Assembly (NCBI RefSeq): GCF_023715415.1
Contig: NZ_JAMBOB010000005.1
Span: forward strand, 124,001-188,000
Direction of reading: 5' to 3'
From: Neobacillus niacini
Lineage (GTDB): Bacteria; Bacillota; Bacilli; Bacillales; Cytobacillaceae
DNA: 64,000 bases
In this document: piece after piece, positions 57,777 to 63,202 of the stretch
Layout: every line of letters starts with the position of its first letter
How positions within the stretch are numbered: the first letter of the stretch is position 1
Program-made: the position numbers and the translations under genes
Notes under the pieces: model-generated
Database searches by the model: none
Seen by the model: only the letters and a program-made list of their open reading frames with translations
Told to the model about the DNA's origin: nothing

Positions 57777-58367
57777 ATGAGGGTGAAAAAGCTTCCGTTA
57801 ATAATGATTTTGGCAGGATTAATTGTCATTGGAGTCGGAGTCTGGCAAATCGTCGAGACTTATTTTCAGACTGATGCTTCACTAAAAGAAGCGAAAGAAA
57901 TTGTAGCAAAGGCTGAATCTACCTATGATGAGGAAGAACCTTTTAAAAACCCTAAAAAAGTCGATCCGCCCAAGTTTGGTGATACAATTGGGTTATTGAA
58001 GATACCAAAGATTGAAGCGGAGTTGGCCATTGTGGAAGGAACGGACCCCAATGATCTAAAAAAGGGTGTCGGGCATTACAAGGGATCCTATTTTCCTGCA
58101 GAGAACGGTCAGATTGTCTTATCTGGTCATCGTGATACTGTTTTTAGGCGTTTAGGTGAATTAAAGCCAGGAGATACTTTTGTGATGCACATGCCAAATG
58201 GTAAATTTAAATATGAATTGACCAATACCAAAATCGTTGATGCGGACGATCGAACCGTCATTACCCTGCAAAATACGAAGGAAGAATTAATCGTCATTAC
58301 CTGTTATCCATTCCGTTTTGTCGGAAACGCTCCACAGCGCTATATCATTTATGCAAAACCCATTTAA
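57777..58367 (+). CDS. class D sortase
   Basis: 196 residues. One N-terminal membrane helix (about 7-27), an extracytoplasmic linker, then the sortase barrel. The catalytic triad is His118 in SGHRDT, Cys176 in ITCYPF and Arg188 in APQRYI. It would covalently anchor proteins with an LPxTG-like signal to peptidoglycan; class D members act in Bacillus on sporulation or stationary-phase substrates. No substrate with a sorting signal is encoded in the window. AAAGGA lies 6 nt before the ATG. I do not recall a sortase between sdhB and gerE in B. subtilis, so the gene is accessory. Confidence 0.9.
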   Translation: MRVKKLPLIMILAGLIVIGVGVWQIVETYFQTDASLKEAKEIVAKAESTYDEEEPFKNPKKVDPPKFGDTIGLLKIPKIEAELAIVEGTDPNDLKKGVGHYKGSYFPAENGQIVLSGHRDTVFRRLGELKPGDTFVMHMPNGKFKYELTNTKIVDADDRTVITLQNTKEELIVITCYPFRFVGNAPQRYIIYAKPI

Positions 58368-58397
58368 AGTCCTGAGAAAGGGGCTTTTTTTATTTTT
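58365..58397 (+). terminator. terminator after the sortase gene
   Basis: AAAGTCCT pairs with AGGGGCTTT (with G-U), then seven T residues and TATTTTTAT. Confidence 0.85.
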
Positions 58398-58428
58398 ATA
58401 AAATCATTCTTCTTTAGTAATTCTAGTC

Positions 58429-58456
58429 ACTACAAATGTGTTATTCACATAAGATA
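58429..58456 (+). promoter_or_regulatory. sigma-K-type promoter of gerE
   Basis: AC at 58429-58430, 17 bp, CATAAGATA at 58448-58456: a full match to AC-N16/17-CATAnnnTA. It lies 65 bp before the gerE start. Transcription of gerE by sigma-K RNA polymerase is established in B. subtilis. The promoter is intact although the gene is not. Confidence 0.75.
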
Positions 58457-58520
58457 TCGTGACTAAATATATACCCACCCAACGGATCATAACTGGCGAA
58501 GGCAAGGAGGGTCACAATAC

Positions 58521-58706
58521 TTGAAGGAGAATGAATATACTCACAAGCCGTTACTCACCAAACGTGAAAGAGAAGTATTCGAACTCTTAGTACAGGATAA
58601 AACTACTAAGGAAATCGCTGGTGAATTATTTATAAGCGAGAAGACGGTTCGAAATCATATTTCCAATGTAAAATGTTATGAATCACCCATAATTTTTCGT
58701 CCTTAA
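58521..58706 (+). pseudogene. gerE: 5' part of gerE, interrupted after codon 49-50
   Basis: GerE is a LuxR-type HTH regulator, about 74 residues, that acts last in the mother-cell cascade on spore coat genes. Residues 1-49 here are clean GerE: KPLLTKREREVFELLVQDK, then ISEKTVRNHISN. From Val50 on the frame reads KCYESPIIFRP and stops, with no similarity to the expected MQKLGVKGRSQAV tail in any frame nearby. The TTG start follows AAGGAGGGT, and a sigma-K promoter lies upstream. The conserved part carries no other lesion, so the break looks like an insertion at about 58665-58672 and not decay. See the findings for the intervening-element hypothesis. Confidence 0.88.
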
Positions 58707-58729
58707 ACCCTTGATTTATTAAGGTCTAG

Positions 58730-58757
58730 GTATAAAATAAATGCTGGCTCATATATA
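58730..58757 (+). promoter_or_regulatory. candidate sigma-E-like promoter inside the gerE insertion
   Basis: GTATAAA (58730-58736), 13 bp, CATATATA (58750-58757) fits the sigma-E pattern KMATAWW-N13/14-CATACAHT at most positions (-10 has two mismatches). A sigma-A reading (TTGATT near 58711, TAAAAT near 58733) is also possible. It lies about 48 bp before a 35-codon ORF. Confidence 0.3.
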
Positions 58758-58804
58758 TGTGAGTAGGAGAAACAATGGTTGGCTATCTTTAAGGAGGGCT
58801 AATC

Positions 58805-58912
58805 ATGATTCAAATGATTACAGACGAAATGGACACAAGATGGTTCATTGACCCCTATTCCAACCGAATCTTGTTGGTGGAATGGGGCAGCAAGCAAATT
58901 CCTCTTAAATAG
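58805..58912 (+). CDS. 35-residue protein next to the gerE junction
   Basis: ATG at 58805, 4 nt after TAAGGAGGGCT, a strong ribosome-binding site; stop TAG at 58910-58912 within a terminator hairpin. The product (MIQMITDEMDTRWFIDPYS...) is soluble and acidic with three aromatic residues. I do not recognise it. It is the first gene of the inserted DNA, 135 bp from the break in gerE. That is the kind of place where excision factors of such elements occur, but nothing in the sequence proves such a role. Confidence 0.6.
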   Translation: MIQMITDEMDTRWFIDPYSNRILLVEWGSKQIPLK

Positions 58913-58930
58913 AGGAATTTGCTTTTTTTT
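58890..58930 (+). terminator. terminator overlapping the end of the 35-codon ORF
   Basis: GCAAATTCCTCT pairs with AGAGGAATTTGC around TAAAT, then eight T residues. Confidence 0.9.
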
Positions 58931-58968
58931 GTCGAATAGATAGATTTGGAAAAAAAGGAGGCATCATC

Positions 58969-59217
58969 ATGGAAAACAACAAATTGAAAAAAATATTGGA
59001 CATTTACAATATCGAGCGCACAGATATTGTGAGAGAAAATTTATTGAAAGACGAAACCTATTTGAAATTCAGAGAAGATTATCGCAAAAAAGCAAAAGAA
59101 GAGAATCTTTCGGATGAATTAGTGGAAAACGGTCTATTAAGCGATCTGTATGTATCTGCTTACCGAACGGTCATCATCCAAAAGAGCATAGAAGACAAAT
59201 TAGCCAGAAATAAATAA
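58969..59217 (+). CDS. 82-residue charged protein of unknown function
   Basis: ATG behind AAAAAGGAGGCATC, an excellent ribosome-binding site. 82 residues, about one third charged, predicted mostly helical, no membrane helix and no motif I can name. It lies alone between a terminator and a 337-bp gap with promoter-like signals, within the DNA inserted in gerE. No obvious promoter of its own was found between the upstream terminator and its start. Confidence 0.7.
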   Translation: MENNKLKKILDIYNIERTDIVRENLLKDETYLKFREDYRKKAKEENLSDELVENGLLSDLYVSAYRTVIIQKSIEDKLARNK

Positions 59218-59288
59218 ATCAAATTTGGTTTACAATCTCCTCTTACTCGCTTAAAAACACTTATGCTTTTTTCTTGCTGAACCATGAA

Positions 59289-59360
59289 TTGCATATTTTT
59301 GCTTGTACACTATAATAAACGGACAGAAAAATCTTCTTTGAAAAAGGAAGATTTTTTTCT
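59289..59360 (+). promoter_or_regulatory. promoter immediately followed by a terminator (short transcript?)
   Basis: TTGCAT (59289-59294), 16 bp, TATAAT (59311-59316), then AAAAATCTTC/GAAGATTTTT with a T run at 59329-59360. A transcript would be only about 35-40 nt. The gap 59218-59554 holds no ORF, only this, the LexA-type cassette and the panA promoter. Confidence 0.5.
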
Positions 59361-59379
59361 TTTCCGCCTTCCAATCCAT

Positions 59380-59408
59380 TTGAATACAGAACGAGCGTTC
59401 TGTATTAT
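59380..59408 (+). promoter_or_regulatory. LexA-box-like palindrome inside a sigma-A promoter
   Basis: TTGAAT (59380-59385), 17 bp, TATTAT (59403-59408). The palindrome ATACAGAACG-AG-CGTTCTGTAT at 59384-59405 fills the spacer. Its core fits the Bacillus LexA (DinR) box CGAACRNRYGTTYC except at the outermost bases. It would be repressed by LexA and induced by DNA damage. Confidence 0.6.
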
Positions 59409-59424
59409 TTAAGCATAAAGGGAC

Positions 59425-59450
59425 CTCCAAAATCCTTTTGGTTTTTTATT
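59425..59450 (+). terminator. terminator just after the LexA-box promoter
   Basis: CCAAAA pairs with TTTTGG around TCC, then TTTTTTATTT. It ends any SOS-induced transcript after about 35 nt unless read through into the next gene. Confidence 0.65.
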
Positions 59451-59502
59451 TATAATGGAATAAATGAAAAAAGTAATAATAAGTGTGTAAATATTCCGAC
59501 TA

Positions 59503-59533
59503 TTGACTGTCTTTTGCCATAATATGATATAAT
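59503..59533 (+). promoter_or_regulatory. promoter of the Panacea-domain gene
   Basis: TTGACT (59503-59508) and TATAAT (59528-59533) with a long 19-bp spacer, 21 bp before the gene. The spacing is suboptimal, suggesting modest or regulated output. Confidence 0.5.
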
Positions 59534-59554
59534 ATTTATGAGGAGGGGATAAAT

Positions 59555-60016
59555 ATGTATGAAGCACTAATGATTGCATTTTATTTTATAAATAGAAGTG
59601 TTCCAAATACGAATGAAAGCGTTACTAATTTAAAACTACAAAAACTCCTCTATTATGCTCAAGGATTTTATATTGCTAGACATCCAAACAGAGAATTATT
59701 ATTTCCTGATACCATAGAAGCATGGGTCCACGGACCAGTAGTTCCTAATGTATACAGACATTTTTCAAATTACAAATATCATGATATTGTTGAGCAACAT
59801 GAAGTTAATATTGCACCTGAAGATATCGAAGTTCTAGATATGGTTTGGGAAACATTTAGAAATTTTTCAGGGAAAGAACTCGAAAGAATTACTCATCAGG
59901 AAGAGCCATGGTTAAATGCAAGAAATAATTTAGCATGGCACCAGTACAGTAATACACCAATTGATCCTTACTTCATTGCTGATTACTTTGAAAGAGAATA
60001 TTTAGGGGGTGTCTAA
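59555..60016 (+). CDS. Panacea-domain (DUF4065, GepA/SocA-like) protein, candidate antitoxin
   Basis: 153 residues with all signatures of the domain: VTNLKLQKLLYYAQG at 23-37, EAWVHGPVVPNVY at 55-67, and LERITHQEEPWLNAR at 109-123. Panacea proteins are known as phage-associated proteins, as SocA (a proteolytic adaptor antitoxin in Caulobacter), and as the PanA antitoxins that neutralise many unrelated toxins encoded next door. Here the neighbour is a 551-residue membrane protein starting 33 bp downstream, with a terminator hairpin between. GAGGAGGGG precedes the ATG. AT-rich compared with the housekeeping part of the window, in line with transfer. Confidence 0.88.
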   Translation: MYEALMIAFYFINRSVPNTNESVTNLKLQKLLYYAQGFYIARHPNRELLFPDTIEAWVHGPVVPNVYRHFSNYKYHDIVEQHEVNIAPEDIEVLDMVWETFRNFSGKELERITHQEEPWLNARNNLAWHQYSNTPIDPYFIADYFEREYLGGV

Positions 60017-60038
60017 CATAATAGGCACTCTTTTTTTT
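60006..60038 (+). terminator. attenuator-like terminator between the Panacea gene and its neighbour
   Basis: GGGTGTCT pairs with AGGCACTC (G-U allowed) around the stop codon region, followed by eight T residues. It sits directly before the ribosome-binding site AGGAGG of the next gene, so it should lower downstream expression relative to the Panacea gene. Confidence 0.8.
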
Positions 60039-60048
60039 AGGAGGCATT

Positions 60049-61704
60049 ATGGATTTACTGGGACTATTTGAAGAAATAAATAATCAATTAGTAAATGGAA
60101 TAAGTACAATAATGAGATATGTATTTCCGCTTAGTTTTACAATTTACTTTTTTCTTTATAAAGAAAAAAAGGACATTGCTTATTCACTTTTACATTTTAC
60201 ATTTTCATTTAGATACTTTTTTTATATAGTCTTTTCAATACTTTTAATTTTATTTCCCTATTTGCAGTTTTTGCCTGTAATAAATTATAAATATACCCCA
60301 ATAACTGTTTTTATTCTATGGTTGTTATCTGTCGGATTCTCATATGATAAAGTATTAAGATCAATTAATATAAAATATACATTTTCAGAAAATACCACAC
60401 GTATTAAAAAAGTAAAAAACAGATTAAAGTTAAAAGTTGAATCAAAAAAAATAAGAATTCATGATAGAAACGGTGATGAAATAACTCAATTTTTGAGGTA
60501 TATTAAGAAAAAAAATATTTCAAATTGTTTCTTTAAACTTACTATTTTAGTAGAATCAAATTTCCAAATTCTCTTTTCTAAAGTGAAATACAATTTACCA
60601 ATTGATTTTTCAAACAATAATCAAGAATTTAGTTCCAGTATTGTTGACATTAATAATGAAATTGCAGATTTATTTAATTACGACAATGAATTCTACAAAA
60701 TGTATAGCAAGGAGTATTTCAAATTTTATAGATTGATACTGAAGGAGCATGTTCAGTTAGTTTCACAGTGTTTATCACTAAATAGTTTAAAGGATTTGAA
60801 TGAGGTAATAAAAAATCTTACAAATTTAGTACCTCCAATAAACAGCCTTTATTCTAAAGAATTTTATAATGAATTTTATAAAACGGTATTTGATTCATTA
60901 ACTTTGCTTTCCGATAAGCAACATCACTATGCTGTAAGCATATTACGAAATATGAATATCCTTGAAAATGACTCTGATCAAATATATAGACAAGAAGATT
61001 TGATGGCACTTATTTATAGTTTATTGATTGTTTCAGTCGAAAAAAACAATGTTAAGTCCCTAACTGATGTAGCAAACATTGCATTTACAATGCAAGAAAG
61101 AAATAATCGCCAAATTAAGGCTCCTAATGGGGGAATATCGTTTAATTTTAATAAATTAAAAGAAAAGTTACAAAATCAGGATAATGACGAAAAACTAATT
61201 TATTTATTCATCCTATGTATGATAAAAGCCATTGAATTAGGTCATTATGCTTGCGTTGGATATTTAATTAAGGTATCAATTCAAAATTTTGATAATAAAA
61301 GTTTGAATGCTGCATTTATTAAGTTACGCCAATTTAATAAGCCGTATGTACTCAATCCTGATGATCCGTGGTTGAAGGTAAATTATGATATTGTAAAAGA
61401 AATAAATGTAAATTTTAACTTTAGTGATGTATCATATTTTTATTGTCTTGAAAAAGTCGCTACATTGGTGTATCTTCAACAATTGTTTTTAAAAAAAATC
61501 GGTAATACTAAAGAATTAATTGATTTTGAGATTATTAGTATTAGAGAGATTATTGGCAATGAATCGAAATTTAACTATTTTAAATTGAAACTTAAAGGAC
61601 TAAATAAGGAATATGGTATGATATGCTTAAAAGATGATGAATTTAAAGATGAGATTAAATATCCCAACCCATCTTCAGATATGTATAAGTATGTAAAGAT
61701 TTAA
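60049..61704 (+). CDS. 551-residue membrane protein of unknown function, partner of the Panacea protein
   Basis: Three predicted membrane helices lie in the first 100 residues (about 22-37, 49-72, 82-98). A basic stretch (KKVKNRLKLKVESKK, about 120-134) and about 420 cytoplasmic residues follow, rich in Asn, Lys, Phe and Ile and predicted helical. I recognise no catalytic motif. AGGAGGCATT precedes the ATG. Strongly AT-rich coding. Its place directly after a Panacea gene makes it a candidate toxin or phage-defence effector acting at the membrane, but this rests on context only. Confidence 0.78.
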   Translation: MDLLGLFEEINNQLVNGISTIMRYVFPLSFTIYFFLYKEKKDIAYSLLHFTFSFRYFFYIVFSILLILFPYLQFLPVINYKYTPITVFILWLLSVGFSYDKVLRSINIKYTFSENTTRIKKVKNRLKLKVESKKIRIHDRNGDEITQFLRYIKKKNISNCFFKLTILVESNFQILFSKVKYNLPIDFSNNNQEFSSSIVDINNEIADLFNYDNEFYKMYSKEYFKFYRLILKEHVQLVSQCLSLNSLKDLNEVIKNLTNLVPPINSLYSKEFYNEFYKTVFDSLTLLSDKQHHYAVSILRNMNILENDSDQIYRQEDLMALIYSLLIVSVEKNNVKSLTDVANIAFTMQERNNRQIKAPNGGISFNFNKLKEKLQNQDNDEKLIYLFILCMIKAIELGHYACVGYLIKVSIQNFDNKSLNAAFIKLRQFNKPYVLNPDDPWLKVNYDIVKEINVNFNFSDVSYFYCLEKVATLVYLQQLFLKKIGNTKELIDFEIISIREIIGNESKFNYFKLKLKGLNKEYGMICLKDDEFKDEIKYPNPSSDMYKYVKI

Positions 61705-61735
61705 AAAACCCAATAAAGTTTATTGGGTTTTTTGC
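61703..61735 (+). terminator. terminator of the Panacea-membrane protein unit
   Basis: AAAAAACCCAATAAA pairs with TTTATTGGGTTTTTT; perfect stem. Confidence 0.93.
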
Positions 61736-61737
61736 TT

Positions 61738-62431
61738 ATCAAGAACCAGGAAGTTGAAATTTTGTTATATTAATTTACTTTTATAGCCACTATATAAGAG
61801 GTACCTAAAAAAAGAGCATAAACTTCATCGTTGCAAAATTAGTAGGAAAGGAAATATAGTAATGCTGTAAAAAATAATAAAATCATATTGGTGGAATTTT
61901 AATGCATTCTTTAAGGCACAGAGACGTTCTCTGTGCTTTTTTTCTTTTGTCGGGGGGAGAAGTTTAGTGGGGCGATAAATAAAGAATGAAGGGGTATTTT
62001 TGTACTTTAAGAGTGTTATTTTAATCAAATCATTCATTATAAATGAAAATTGTAAAAATGGGCAAATTAATACCTTTTTTTGTTCCATTCAGTTAAATCG
62101 GCGTTAGTATTATTAAGTATTTAGTAACTGATAATTATTTGACGAACGAATACCTTCGCATTTGTCTTTGCAAAAATGAACACCCTATGTGTTCCTTTTT
62201 GCAATTCAAGGCTATGCGTCGTAATGGATTCATTATTATGAGTTGGGAACGGGCAGTCGAAAATCCTCGCACAAGTTTGTGAGATAAGATGTGTTTTGAT
62301 CCAACGTGTTCATGTTTCGTTTGGTGAGACATCAAATGAGATAATCGCAGTAAGAGGTCTGCAAATTGTCGCAACGTCATTTTAGACTTTGGAAATGAAA
62401 CAAAAATACACCTAAACAGGAGGAAAAGAAA
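61738..62431. other. AT-rich stretch without a convincing gene
   Basis: It holds an orphan terminator-like hairpin, GCACAGAGA/TCTCTGTGC plus TTTTTTT at 61918-61945. A TTG-started 47-codon ORF at 62139-62282 has natural-looking composition but no ribosome-binding site. Minus-strand frames here look random. It reads like eroded mobile DNA. Confidence 0.5.
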
Positions 62432-62569
62432 ATGGGAATTATCAAGTAAATTGAGTTTGAAGAAGCGAAAGAACTCTGTATTTCGGAGGTTGGAAATCTT
62501 TTGCTTAAAATTAGTATTTTAGAATTCAGGGAAAAACGATTAAAAAGAATGCGAGAAACAAAAGAATGA
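62432..62569 (+). pseudogene. small ORF broken by an in-frame stop at codon 6
   Basis: AACAGGAGGAAAAG, a strong ribosome-binding site, precedes ATG at 62432. The frame reads MGIIK, TAA (62447-62449), then IEFEEAKELCISEVGNLL... for 39 more charged codons to TGA at 62567. Changing TAA to AAA would restore a 45-residue protein. Unknown family. It may be a recent nonsense mutation or a sequencing error. Confidence 0.5.
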
Positions 62570-62607
62570 AATCAAACTTATAACTCCGAGGTCCGTATGG
62601 ATACTCC

Positions 62608-62796
62608 TTGCTTCACGAAATTTGTGTAAGAAAACGATTTCTATTGAGTTATAGGAATGAGAGTAATGAATATAAGTTGATTGGTAACACGCAGCGTTTA
62701 TCATTTTTTTTAAAAATTGATAAAGGATGGGTGCTTTTTGCATCTGGTAGCATGATTCCGATGGTTTTTTATGTACATTCATCAGAATGCACATAA
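62608..62796 (+). CDS. doubtful 62-codon ORF
   Basis: TTG start without a clear ribosome-binding site; composition (YKLIGNTQRLSFFLKIDKGW) is plausible for a protein remnant. No family recognised. Reported only because the surrounding DNA otherwise lacks genes. Confidence 0.2.
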   Translation: MLHEICVRKRFLLSYRNESNEYKLIGNTQRLSFFLKIDKGWVLFASGSMIPMVFYVHSSECT

Positions 62797-62860
62797 AAAA
62801 TCAATCGGATTAGATGGCAGTAACGCTCTTAAGATCTCTCGGCTTGACCTAGAAACGACG

Positions 62861-62897
62861 TTGCAAAGCCTTCCACTGAACGTGGAAGGCTTTGCAA
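62861..62897. repeat. perfect 16-bp inverted repeat (hairpin 1)
   Basis: TTGCAAAGCCTTCCAC and GTGGAAGGCTTTGCAA flank a 5-nt loop (TGAAC). No T tract follows, so it is not a simple terminator. Confidence 0.93.
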
Positions 62898-62923
62898 TCG
62901 TTGGTGTGACGGGCAAACGAACA

Positions 62924-62971
62924 GCTCTCAACCTAAAATTAGCGATTTCTGCTAATTTCTAGGTTGAGAGC
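62924..62971. repeat. nested inverted repeat (hairpin 2)
   Basis: GCTCTCAACCTA / TAGGTTGAGAGC (12 bp, perfect) enclose AATTAGC / GCTAATT with a 7-nt apex. Together they make a nearly continuous 19-20-bp stem 26 bp after hairpin 1. Confidence 0.92.
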
Positions 62972-63078
62972 TTGTTTCCACAGGAGAACGAGAAAAAAAT
63001 TGCTATTTTTGAGCCTGAACGGCGAAAAAATCAATTTTTTTTGGAAGTTTGGAGGTGGGGACAAAAGCTCTCGGTTGA

Positions 63079-63110
63079 TGCAACGGACCGAACCGTTGCG
63101 CCATGCGGCG
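63079..63110. repeat. double hairpin GCAACGG/CCGTTGC and CGCC/GGCG
   Basis: GCAACGG-ACCGAA-CCGTTGC (63080-63099) runs directly into CGCC-ATGC-GGCG (63099-63110). The stretch is G+C-rich relative to the flanks. The geometry is reminiscent of plasmid nick or origin structures upstream of a recombinase or Rep gene; function unproven. Confidence 0.6.
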
Positions 63111-63202
63111 AGCAGCTTTTGAACTTTGAATTTGAAATAAAATGACTAATTTATTCAAATTTCAAGTTTTTCAATTATCATGTGAGTGGGGAGGTGGAGA
63201 GG

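Noticed and set aside
58521..58706. gerE damaged by a simple frameshift
   Set aside because: The sequence after codon 50 shows no trace of the GerE C-terminus in any frame, so a frameshift cannot explain it.
61825..62380. Minus-strand frames of 87 and 81 codons in the gerE insertion
   Set aside because: No ribosome-binding sites and biased, random-looking composition; one is antisense to a terminator-like hairpin.
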